NCBI GenBank assembly: GCA_037443765.1
Contig: JBBINS010000195.1
Span: forward strand, 1-5,082
Origin: CAIKZZ01 sp037443765
GTDB taxonomy: Bacteria > Pseudomonadota > Gammaproteobacteria > Steroidobacterales > Steroidobacteraceae
Length of the DNA: 5,082 nt
Reading direction: 5' to 3'
Shown here piece by piece: positions 1 to 5,082 of the stretch. The notes under the pieces are model-generated. The model had not been told where the DNA came from, did not search any database, and saw only the letters and a program-made list of their open reading frames with translations. Made by a program: the position numbers and the translations under genes. The stretch's first letter is position 1; each line of letters starts with the position of its first letter.

Positions 1-994
1 CGAGCGGGTTGCCGTCGGGCGTGAACGTGAACGCGCCGTTGACCCAGCGGCGGATCCCGGCCTCGGCGAGCGACGGGAAGCGCGCGAAGCCGATCGCGAG
101 CTCCGGGCTGATGCGGTCGATCTCCTCAGGGAGCAGGTCCATGCCGTAGTCCCAGTCGGCCCCCTCGGTCTTCCAGTGCCTGGGATCGCGCTCGTAGACG
201 CCGAGCAGCACGCCCTTGCGCTCCTGCTGCAGGTACGTGAATCCCTCGAGGTCGGTCACGCAGGGCATCTCGTCGGCCCGGGCGACGAGCGCCGGCAGGT
301 CCGCGGTGATGAGGTAATGGTGCTGCATCGGCGTCAGCGGCAGGTCGACCCCGGCCATCCGCCCGACGCGCCGCGCCCACAGGCCGCCGGCGTTGACGAC
401 GTGCTCCGCGGTCACCGGGCCGAGCTCGGTCTCGAGCCGCCAGTGACCGCTCGGCAGCGGCGCGAGCCCCAGCACGCGGTTGCGCAGGATCACGTCGGCG
501 CCACGCTTGCGGGCCGCGATCGCGAACGCGTGCGTCGTCCCGTGGGGATCGACGGCCCCCTCGTGCGGGTCGAACAGGCCGCCGAGCAGCCCGGCCGGAT
601 CGACGATCGGGCAGTCGGCGACGATCTCCTCCGGCGTCGCGAGGCGCGCCTCGATGCCGAGCGTCTGGTAGACGGCAAATTCCGACCGCAGCCATTCCCA
701 GCGGGCCGGCGTGGTCGCCAGGCTGTAGCCGCCGGGCATGTGCATGCCCACGTCCTGCCCGCTCTCGGCCTCGATTTCCTTGTAGAGCCTGATCGTGTAG
801 GTCTGCAGTGCGGCGATGTTGGGGTCGTCGTTGATCGCGTGGAATCCGGCCGCCGCATGCCAGGTGGAGCCGGCGGTCAGCTCCGCACGCTCGATCAGCG
901 CGACGTCCGCCCAGCCCTTGCGGGCGAGGTGGTACAGAACACTGGCGCCGACGATGCCGCCGCCGATTACGACCACGCGATAGTGACTCTTCAC
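1..994 (-). CDS. FAD-dependent dimethylglycine/sarcosine dehydrogenase-family oxidoreductase, N-terminal part (C terminus outside window)
   Basis: Likely an FAD enzyme that oxidatively demethylates dimethylglycine, sarcosine or a related N-methyl amino acid. Read from the GTG at 994-992, the frame stays open for 331 codons to the left edge. The product starts MKSHYRVVVIGGGIVGAS, a Rossmann FAD fold with GGGIVG at residues 11-16 and the ribose-binding acidic residue E35. GSTWHAAAG at 42-50 matches the segment of dimethylglycine dehydrogenases whose histidine (here H46) carries covalent FAD. SLATTPARWEWLR (about 91-103), the VDPHG segment and FTPDGNPL at the edge also fit that family. Long members continue with C-terminal folate-binding aminomethyltransferase (GcvT-like) domains, which cannot be seen here. 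The start is supported by AAGGAGG nine bases upstream. The gene is transcribed away from the hydrolase gene. The family is clear; the exact substrate (dimethylglycine, sarcosine or another methylated amine) is inference. Confidence 0.9.
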   Translation of the reverse strand, partial: MKSHYRVVVIGGGIVGASVLYHLARKGWADVALIERAELTAGSTWHAAAGFHAINDDPNIAALQTYTIRLYKEIEAESGQDVGMHMPGGYSLATTPARWEWLRSEFAVYQTLGIEARLATPEEIVADCPIVDPAGLLGGLFDPHEGAVDPHGTTHAFAIAARKRGADVILRNRVLGLAPLPSGHWRLETELGPVTAEHVVNAGGLWARRVGRMAGVDLPLTPMQHHYLITADLPALVARADEMPCVTDLEGFTYLQQERKGVLLGVYERDPRHWKTEGADWDYGMDLLPEEIDRISPELAIGFARFPSLAEAGIRRWVNGAFTFTPDGNPL

Positions 995-1003
995 GCCGCT
1001 CCC

Positions 1004-1010
1004 CCTCCTT
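1004..1010 (-). promoter_or_regulatory. Strong Shine-Dalgarno for the dehydrogenase-family gene
   Basis: The minus strand reads AAGGAGG here, an almost perfect match to the anti-Shine-Dalgarno sequence, nine bases before the GTG at 994. It decides the start of the left-edge flavoenzyme, since no ATG start gives that frame its Rossmann motif. Confidence 0.8.
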
Positions 1011-1020
1011 GTGTCCGGCT

Positions 1021-1026
1021 ATTATG
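1021..1026 (-). promoter_or_regulatory. Possible -10 element (CATAAT) for the dehydrogenase-family gene
   Basis: The minus strand reads CATAAT, five of six matches to TATAAT, in an otherwise GC-rich divergent gap. It would place transcription initiation about 20 bases before the GTG start, just upstream of the Shine-Dalgarno. I see no good -35 match at the usual spacing, so this is a weak candidate. Nothing else in the 995-1155 gap is convincing. Confidence 0.22.
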
Positions 1027-1155
1027 CGACAGCCGGGTCCGGTTTCGCGGTGTTATTGTACGGTCGCTCAGTTGCGGCGGCCCGGAGGGTCCGCGCTGGG
1101 AGTCCCTGCGGCGGGTTCGCAGCCCGGCGCGCCGCGCCGGAAGTACCGAGGATCC

Positions 1156-2115
1156 ATGTCGCGACGTCTGATTCGCGCCTGCATCGTGGTCGCCGCGCTC
1201 GTATCGGTGGCGCTGGTCGCGGCCGCGTGGGCCGCACCATACCTTTGCGCCGAGTACGCGCTGCGCCAGCACGCGGCTGTCATTGGCCCGATGCCGGCGC
1301 AACCGGTCAGCGGCCGCTGGTTCGACGACTATTTCGTCGTCGAGGCGATCGATCCGTCAACCTTCGCGATCGGCGAGCCCCGCTATTACCAGGGCAACTA
1401 CAGCTACCTGATCCTGGGGACCCGCCGCGCCGTGCTGCTCGATGCCGGTAGTGGCAATCGCGACATCGTCCGCGTCGTCCGGTCGCTGACCGCACTGCCG
1501 GTCACGGTCGTCCCGTCGCATCTGCACTTCGACCACGTCGGCGCCCTCGGCCGCCTCGATCGTACGGCACTGCTCGATGCCGGCGACCTCCGCGGTCGCG
1601 TCCGCGACGGGATCCTCGAGCTCGGCCGGTACGAGTTCCTGGGTTTCGCCGACGGGCTGCAGCGGCCTCGCGTGCACGTCGACGAGTGGTGGGCGCCGGC
1701 GAGCGCGGTGGATCTCGGCGGTCGCAGCCTGCGGGTGATCCACACGCCGGGTCACACGCCGACGTCGGTGTCGCTCTACGACGCGGAGCGTCGCCAGCTG
1801 TTCTGCGGCGACTTCATCTACCCGGGGCAGTTGTACGCGTTTCTGCCGGGCGCGAGCCGCCGCGCGTACCGCAACACGACCGATCGCCTGCTCGCGCTGA
1901 TCGACGCGCGCACGACGCTGCTGACCGCACACATGGCCGACGAGGCGCCGGTTGTCGCCGCGCCCCGTCTCGCGGTGGATGACCTGCGCGCGCTTGCCAC
2001 GACGTTGCGTGCCATCGATGCGGGCGAGGCCTCGGCGACCGGCTTCTACCCCCGCGTCTATCGCGTGAACGCGGCGACGCAGTTCGCGACCGGCTTCCCA
2101 TGGAACGTGCATTGA
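1156..2115 (+). CDS. Membrane-anchored or exported metallo-beta-lactamase-fold hydrolase
   Basis: A 319-residue MBL-fold metal-dependent hydrolase of the glyoxalase II-like superfamily; the substrate is unknown. The metal ligands look complete: SHLHFDH gives H122, H124, D126 and H127; HTPGHT gives H200; LFCGDF gives the bridging D219; TAHM gives H259. This is the pattern of a two-metal site, probably zinc. The N terminus is MSRRLIR followed by a hydrophobic stretch (about residues 8-27) ending AAAWA-AP, which fits a signal peptide or single membrane anchor, so the catalytic domain probably faces the periplasm or outside. There is no lipobox. The ATG at 1156 was chosen because it starts exactly at this signal. 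A GAGGA sits close upstream (3-base spacing, shorter than ideal). An in-frame TTG at 1009 would add 49 residues without domain character and overlap the divergent gene's ribosome binding site. The gene is divergent from the flavoenzyme and 64 bases before the acetyltransferase. Confidence 0.88.
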   Translation: MSRRLIRACIVVAALVSVALVAAAWAAPYLCAEYALRQHAAVIGPMPAQPVSGRWFDDYFVVEAIDPSTFAIGEPRYYQGNYSYLILGTRRAVLLDAGSGNRDIVRVVRSLTALPVTVVPSHLHFDHVGALGRLDRTALLDAGDLRGRVRDGILELGRYEFLGFADGLQRPRVHVDEWWAPASAVDLGGRSLRVIHTPGHTPTSVSLYDAERRQLFCGDFIYPGQLYAFLPGASRRAYRNTTDRLLALIDARTTLLTAHMADEAPVVAAPRLAVDDLRALATTLRAIDAGEASATGFYPRVYRVNAATQFATGFPWNVH

Positions 2116-2141
2116 AAGTCGCTCCGGCCGGGCGCGACCGG

Positions 2142-2146
2142 GGAGG
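2142..2146 (+). promoter_or_regulatory. Shine-Dalgarno aimed at the mini-ORF before the acetyltransferase
   Basis: GGAGG lies seven bases before the ATG at 2154, ideal spacing for that codon, but 33 bases before the GTG at 2180 that starts the acetyltransferase. It is the best ribosome binding site in the gap, yet points to a nine-codon frame rather than directly to the gene. Confidence 0.55.
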
Positions 2147-2153
2147 CCGCACG

Positions 2154-2183
2154 ATGGCCGCCGCGACGACGGGGCGATCGTGA
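2154..2183 (+). CDS. Nine-codon mini-ORF overlapping the acetyltransferase start
   Basis: ATG with a well-spaced GGAGG opens a frame encoding MAAATTGRS. Its TGA stop (2181-2183) overlaps the GTG start of the acetyltransferase (2180-2182) in a GTGA arrangement. This could be a translational coupling minicistron, in which ribosomes load at the strong site, terminate and restart on GTG. It could also be chance, or mark a small sequencing indel that separates the real ATG from the gene body. No peptide function is suggested. Confidence 0.35.
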   Translation: MAAATTGRS

Positions 2184-2689
2184 CGGTCTGGACCGAGATC
2201 GACGTGGCGGCGGTGCTCGCGCTCAACGCCGCGAACGAGGTGGAGACCTCGCCCCTCGACGCGGACGGCTTGCGGCAGCTGTGCGACCAGGCCTTTCACG
2301 TCGGTCTCATCGATCGCGGCCGCGCGGCCTTCCTGATCGCGTTCGACCAGGATGCGGCCTACGGCAGCCCGAACTTCCGGTGGTTCAAGGATCGCTATCC
2401 GAGATTCATCTACGTCGACCGCGTCGTGGTGTCGGCGGCCGCGCGCGGACAGCACCTCGCGACCCGGCTGTACCGGGAGCTGTTCTCGCTGGCGGCGGAC
2501 GCGCGGCACACGCTCGTGACCTGCGAGGTGAACCTCCAGCCGCCCAACCCGGCCTCGTGGGCCTTCCACGCCGCGCAGGGATTCAGCGAGGTCGGCCGCC
2601 GCGCGGATGCGGACGCGCCGAAGATCGTCAGTTATCTGGCGCGGCCACTCGCGATCCCCGGCGGGCAACGTGGGCTCGAGCCGCCGTGA
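2180..2689 (+). CDS. GNAT-family N-acetyltransferase (COG3818-like)
   Basis: A 169-residue GNAT-fold acetyltransferase, expected to transfer acetyl from acetyl-CoA to an amine; the acceptor is unknown. VLALNAANE (12-20) is the usual N-terminal strand-helix segment. FIYVDRVVVSAAARGQHLA (77-95) contains the acetyl-CoA pyrophosphate-binding loop R89-G90-Q91-H92-L93-A94, followed by the helix TRLYRELF. NPASWAFHAAQGFSEVG (123-139) is the C-terminal motif B seen in this superfamily. The overall layout resembles the small predicted acetyltransferases of COG3818, from recall of family patterns. The GTG start is chosen because it gives the normal short lead before VLALN. Only a weak GGGG precedes it, and translation may depend on the mini-ORF upstream. 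It lies 64 bases after the hydrolase stop, so the two may be co-transcribed. The last 15 or so residues (IPGGQRGLEPP) look like an unstructured tail. Confidence 0.88.
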   Translation: MTVWTEIDVAAVLALNAANEVETSPLDADGLRQLCDQAFHVGLIDRGRAAFLIAFDQDAAYGSPNFRWFKDRYPRFIYVDRVVVSAAARGQHLATRLYRELFSLAADARHTLVTCEVNLQPPNPASWAFHAAQGFSEVGRRADADAPKIVSYLARPLAIPGGQRGLEPP

Positions 2690-2870
2690 CGCCCGACGTT
2701 GCCGAAATCCACGGGGCGACTCGCGCTTCCCGCGCCGGCCGCCATACCGCGCGCGCCTTCCACCGGTGTAAACTCCGACGGCTCATGACGCGCATGCTCC
2801 ACCGCTTCCCGCCGCCAGCACTCGCCACTCCTTGCTCGACGATCGGCGCGGGCGTCGCCGGGGAACGAAC
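2690..2870. other. 181-base gap between the acetyltransferase and soxB
   Basis: This is the only sizeable gap before the sox operon and the natural place for its promoter and any terminator of the upstream genes. I see no GC-rich stem followed by a T run. A TAAACT at 2769-2774 (context GGTGTAAACTCC) is a possible -10 with four of six matches, but no -35 is evident. A 29-codon ATG frame at 2785-2874 ends over the soxB start but has no ribosome binding site. Confidence 0.4.
2769..2774 (+). promoter_or_regulatory. Possible -10 element of the sox operon promoter
   Basis: TAAACT is the most AT-rich hexamer run in the gap and would start transcription about 90 bases before soxB. There is no recognisable -35 at 16-18 bases upstream, so support is positional only. 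Confidence 0.2.
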
Positions 2871-4148
2871 GTGAGCGGACCGGTACCGCGTTACTCCGCC
2901 TGGGCGCTGCTGCGGGCGCGCCTCGCCGGCGAGGGCTACTGGCGGCCCCTTTGGACCGGCCGCAAGCTCAGGGACGGCTACGACGTCGTGGTCGTCGGCG
3001 CGGGCGGTCACGGTCTGGCGACGGCTTTCCACCTGGCGCGCGACCACGGCGTCAAGCGCGTCGCGGTGCTCGAGAAGCGGCTGGTGGGCTACGGCAACGT
3101 CGGGCGCAACACGACGATCGTGCGCTCGAACTACCTGCTGCCCGAGAACCACTACTTCTACGAGGACTCGCTGCGTCGCTGGGAGACGCTGTCTCGAGAC
3201 CTCAACTACAACGTGATGTACAGCCCGCGCGGCGTCGTCGATCTCGCGCTCTCGGACGACGACGTGTCGGGCTCGGCGCGCCGCGGCAACGCAATGCGCC
3301 TCGCCGGGATCGACGCCGAACTCCTGGACCTCGCGGCGCTCGAGCGCTTCTGCCCGGAACTCGAGCCGCGGCGCGCGCGGCGCTTCCCGATCGTCGGCGC
3401 GCTGGTGCAGCGACGCGGCGGCACCGTCCGCCATGACGCGGTCGCCTGGGGTTACGCGCGGGCCGCGAGCGCACTCGGGGTCGACATCATCGAGGACTGC
3501 GAGGTCACGGGCGTGCGCACGGCGGCCGGCGTCGCAAGCGGCGTCGAGACGAGCCGCGGCTACGTCCGGGCCGACCGCATCGTGTTTGCCACCGCCGGCC
3601 ACACCGGCATGATCGGCGCGATGCTCGGCGTGCCGCTGCCGATCGAGACGCACCTCTTGCAGGCGATGGTCTCCGAGCCGATCAAGCCGCTGTTGCACAC
3701 GGTGCTCGTGTACGTCTTTCCGGGCCACGGCGAGACCTACATCACCCAGTCCGATCGCGGCGGCCTCGTCATGGGAGGCCACCTCGACGGCTTCCCGTCG
3801 TACACCCGCGAGGGCCGCTGGGACCGCCTCGAGGAGGTGGTCGAGGGCGCCGTCGAGCTGCTGCCGCAGATCGGCGGCGTCAAGATCCTGCGCCAGTGGG
3901 CCGGCACCAACGACATGACGATGGACGGCAGCCCGATCATCGACCGGCTGAATTACGACAACGTGTTCGTGAACGCCGGTTGGTGCTACGGCGGCTTCAA
4001 GACCATTCCGGCCTCCGGCGCCGCGTGCGCGAGCCTGGTCGCCACCGGCACGACCCCGGATCTCATCAAGGGCTTCCGGCTGTCGCGGTTCGCGACGGGC
4101 CACATGCTCGACGAGCGCGGCGGCGGGCCGTTCCCGGTGCGGCTGTGA
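2871..4148 (+). CDS. soxB: Heterotetrameric sarcosine oxidase, beta subunit
   Basis: SoxB is the flavin-bearing catalytic subunit of cytoplasmic heterotetrameric sarcosine oxidase. It oxidises sarcosine, passes electrons from noncovalent FAD to covalent FMN and then to oxygen, giving glycine, hydrogen peroxide and a one-carbon unit captured by tetrahydrofolate on the alpha subunit. The 425-residue product has near-usual family length. VVVVGAGGHGLA (39-50) is the FAD Rossmann loop and E68 (VAVLEKR) the ribose-binding acid. YGNVGRNTTIVRSNYL (74-89) is a family hallmark. RRGGTVRHDAVAWGYAR (181-197) contains H188, aligned from recall with the histidine that binds FMN covalently in characterised SoxB. 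QWAGTNDMTMDGSPIID and VNAGWCYGGFKTIPASG are the C-terminal FAD-contacting segments. The GTG start has GGGGA six bases upstream; an in-frame TTG at 2832 has no ribosome binding site. The stop overlaps soxD by four bases. Confidence 0.96.
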   Translation: MSGPVPRYSAWALLRARLAGEGYWRPLWTGRKLRDGYDVVVVGAGGHGLATAFHLARDHGVKRVAVLEKRLVGYGNVGRNTTIVRSNYLLPENHYFYEDSLRRWETLSRDLNYNVMYSPRGVVDLALSDDDVSGSARRGNAMRLAGIDAELLDLAALERFCPELEPRRARRFPIVGALVQRRGGTVRHDAVAWGYARAASALGVDIIEDCEVTGVRTAAGVASGVETSRGYVRADRIVFATAGHTGMIGAMLGVPLPIETHLLQAMVSEPIKPLLHTVLVYVFPGHGETYITQSDRGGLVMGGHLDGFPSYTREGRWDRLEEVVEGAVELLPQIGGVKILRQWAGTNDMTMDGSPIIDRLNYDNVFVNAGWCYGGFKTIPASGAACASLVATGTTPDLIKGFRLSRFATGHMLDERGGGPFPVRL

Positions 4149-4390
4149 CGCGCCTCGTCTGCCCGTTCTGCGGCCCGCGCCACCTGCGCGAGTTCGAGTT
4201 CCACAAGACCGTTCCGGCGCCCGGCGCAGGCGCGTTCGCGCGGGTCTACGAGCGCGTCGACAACCTGACCCTCAGCATCGAGCGCTGGCAGCACGTCGGC
4301 GGCTGCCGCGGCTGGCTCGAGGTGCGCCGCAACCCGTCGACCGGGGCGGTCCTCGAGTGCCACCTCGTCGGCGGCGGAGGCCCGGAATGA
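4145..4390 (+). CDS. soxD: Sarcosine oxidase, delta subunit (zinc-binding)
   Basis: SoxD is the small zinc-binding structural subunit of heterotetrameric sarcosine oxidase. The product is 81 residues, slightly shorter than many relatives at roughly 90-100. It begins MTRLVCPFCGPR, giving C6 and C9, and WQHVGGCRGW gives H50 and C54. This Cys-x2-Cys plus His-x3-Cys set matches the zinc ligands of characterised SoxD. RVYERVDN and GCRGWLEVRRNPSTG also fit the family. The GTG start overlaps the soxB TGA stop (GTGA), and the TGA stop overlaps the soxA ATG (ATGA), so the three subunits should be translated in a coupled way. It lacks a strong ribosome binding site of its own, consistent with reliance on soxB translation. 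The gene is too short and too embedded in overlapping frames to stand out by length alone; the motifs and operon position carry the call. Confidence 0.94.
   Translation: MTRLVCPFCGPRHLREFEFHKTVPAPGAGAFARVYERVDNLTLSIERWQHVGGCRGWLEVRRNPSTGAVLECHLVGGGGPE
4376..4380 (+). promoter_or_regulatory. Shine-Dalgarno for soxA inside the soxD tail
   Basis: GGAGG lies six bases before the soxA ATG and is encoded within the last codons of soxD, in its glycine-rich tail. It fixes the soxA start at 4387 and gives that gene its own loading site besides coupling to soxD. Confidence 0.75.
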
Positions 4391-4947
4391 GTGCCGCAGG
4401 CACGCGGCGCGGTACGCGGCTCGGCGACCGGCCGGTCCGCTTCACGTTCGATGGCCGCGAGTTCCTGGGCCAGGCGGGCGACACGGCGGCCTCGGCGCTG
4501 CTCGCCGCCGGCGTCCGCGCGATCGGCCGCAGCATCAAGTACCGCCGGCTGCGCGGCGTGCTCACGGCCGGCCCGGAAGAGCCGAACGCCCTGTTCACCG
4601 TCGGCACGGCGCCGGCCGTCATTCCCAATGTCGTCGCGCCGCAGCTCGAGCTCACCGACGGGCTCGTGCTGCGCAGCCAGAACTGCTGGCCGACCGTGCA
4701 CTACGACCTCGCGTCGCTGCTGCAGGCGGGCGGGGGCTTCTTCGGCGCCGGCTTCTACTACAAGACCTTCATCTGGCCCTCGTGGCGCACCTACGAATCG
4801 ATGATCCGCGCGCTCGCCGGCTTCGGCGCGGCGCCGGGCGCTTGCGACCTCGGGCCCGTGGCCATCGAGCACCTCGGCTGCGACGTGCTGGTCGCGGGTG
4901 CGGGCGCTGCCGGGCTGGCCGCGTCGAAGACCTCCACCTTGATCTGA
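4387..4947 (+). CDS. soxA: Sarcosine oxidase, alpha subunit, broken after about 178 residues
   Basis: SoxA carries the NAD-binding and tetrahydrofolate-binding parts of heterotetrameric sarcosine oxidase and is normally about 950-1000 residues. Here only the N terminus is present. VRFTFDGREFLGQAGDT through EEPNALFTVG (about 17-73) is the ferredoxin-like N-terminal domain typical of SoxA, without the cysteines of true 2Fe-2S relatives. SQNCWPTVHYD (97-107) and GFYYKTFIWPSW (122-133) are further family landmarks. CDVLVAGAGAAGLAA (165-179) is the first dinucleotide-binding loop. Immediately after it the protein becomes SKTSTLI and stops. That tail is not SoxA sequence: the same bases read as CysH on the minus strand. 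The authentic part therefore ends at about 4918-4923 and the stop at 4945-4947 is incidental. The rest of soxA, including the GcvT-like C-terminal domain, and the usual soxG are absent from the window. Confidence 0.93.
   Translation: MSAAGTRRGTRLGDRPVRFTFDGREFLGQAGDTAASALLAAGVRAIGRSIKYRRLRGVLTAGPEEPNALFTVGTAPAVIPNVVAPQLELTDGLVLRSQNCWPTVHYDLASLLQAGGGFFGAGFYYKTFIWPSWRTYESMIRALAGFGAAPGACDLGPVAIEHLGCDVLVAGAGAAGLAASKTSTLI
4916..4926. other. Junction joining soxA to an antisense cysH fragment
   Basis: Plus-strand SoxA coding sense ends at AGLAA (codons to 4923). Minus-strand CysH sense, read leftwards, ends at VEVFDA (codons to about 4920). The two readings share a few bases (about 4920-4923), so the breakpoint can only be placed to within roughly ten bases. 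Both genes are cut at the same place, as expected for a chimeric join or a rearrangement. Confidence 0.8.
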
Positions 4948-5082
4948 AAGCGCTCCTCGAAGGCGCGCCAGGTCTGCAGCGTCTCCTCGAACAGCACGCC
5001 GGTGTCGATCGTCACGATCCGCACCGCCTCAGCGGTTCCCTGGTCCAGGCGCATGAGCTCGTCCACGAGCACCGACTCCTCC
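4921..5082 (-). CDS. cysH: CysH-type PAPS/APS reductase, internal fragment
   Basis: Phosphoadenylyl- or adenylyl-sulfate reductases reduce activated sulfate to sulfite in cytoplasmic sulfur assimilation. The minus strand from the right edge reads EESVLVDELMRLDQ, then AVRIVTIDTGVLFEETLQTW and AFEERFQIKVEVFDA. The EESV segment corresponds to the nucleotide-binding region after the family's SFQ(x)E loop. TIDTGVLFEET corresponds to the conserved (L/I)DTGxLFxET motif, and the helix and strand after it also fit. Only about 53 residues of a protein usually near 230-250 are present. The N terminus lies beyond the window and the C-terminal half, with the catalytic cysteine motif, is lost at the junction. 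Continuing the frame past about 4920 only reads antisense soxA. The PAPS versus APS preference cannot be told because the deciding cysteines are missing. GC counted by hand is about 65%, lower than the adjacent sox coding sequence. Confidence 0.82.

Noticed and set aside
1054..1059. TATTGT as a -10 element for the hydrolase on the plus strand.
   Set aside because: Only a partial match, with no -35 at the proper distance and a leader of about 95 bases; not enough to call a promoter.
2118..2138. Small inverted repeat (GTCGC ... GCGAC around CCGGCCGG) just after the hydrolase stop.
   Set aside because: The stem is short with a palindromic core, and no T run follows, so it is not a convincing terminator; such repeats are common by chance at this GC content.
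1357..2226. Long minus-strand open frame opposite the MBL hydrolase, and similar plus-strand frames opposite the left-edge flavoenzyme (176-1171).
   Set aside because: Low-complexity Arg/Ala-rich translations without motifs, lying opposite genes with complete catalytic motifs; these are shadows of GC-rich coding.
2785..2874. 29-codon ATG frame ending in a GTGA overlap with the soxB start, a possible leader peptide.
   Set aside because: It has no ribosome binding site, and the same frame is open far upstream through the acetyltransferase gene, so its openness and stop position carry little information.
2628..4103. Very long open frame on the minus strand opposite soxB.
   Set aside because: It is antisense to a clear SoxB with all flavin motifs. 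Its translation is rich in Arg, Ala, Asp, Val and His with no recognisable domain, as expected for the complement of a GC-rich gene.
4387..4947. A simple frameshift or nonsense mutation in soxA.
   Set aside because: No plus-strand frame after about 4926 resumes SoxA-like sequence, whereas the minus strand gives CysH motifs; a junction explains the data and a point change does not.

Overview
The window is GC-rich bacterial DNA, densely packed with genes, with no tRNA, rRNA, CRISPR array or recognisable mobile element. GTG is used as a start in four of the six gene starts, and sarcosine oxidase genes run in the standard beta-delta-alpha order. This fits a high-GC soil-type bacterium, perhaps a proteobacterium, but lineage cannot be fixed from the sequence alone.

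Layout. Positions 1-994 (minus strand) hold the first 331 codons of a flavoprotein of the dimethylglycine/sarcosine dehydrogenase family, running off the left edge. A divergent gap of about 160 bases separates it from a membrane-anchored or exported metallo-beta-lactamase-fold hydrolase (1156-2115, plus). A small GNAT acetyltransferase follows (2180-2689), preceded by a nine-codon mini-ORF that has the better ribosome binding site. After a 181-base gap the sarcosine oxidase operon begins: soxB (2871-4148), soxD (4145-4390) and soxA (from 4387), each pair overlapping by four bases.

The right end is abnormal. SoxA reads normally for about 178 residues, up to the first dinucleotide-binding glycine motif, and stops making sense near position 4920. 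From there to the window edge the DNA codes on the opposite strand for an internal piece of a CysH-type PAPS/APS reductase. Two unrelated genes are thus joined tail to tail, both broken at the same point. The simplest reading is a chimeric assembly join near a contig end; a true rearrangement is the alternative.

Functionally, the left-edge flavoenzyme and the sox operon both act on N-methylated glycines (dimethylglycine or sarcosine), removing methyl groups and passing the one-carbon unit to tetrahydrofolate. The locus is therefore plausibly part of glycine betaine/dimethylglycine/sarcosine catabolism. The hydrolase and acetyltransferase between them have no evident link to that pathway. I found no convincing new biological system; the most notable points are the soxA/cysH junction and the mini-ORF in front of the acetyltransferase gene.
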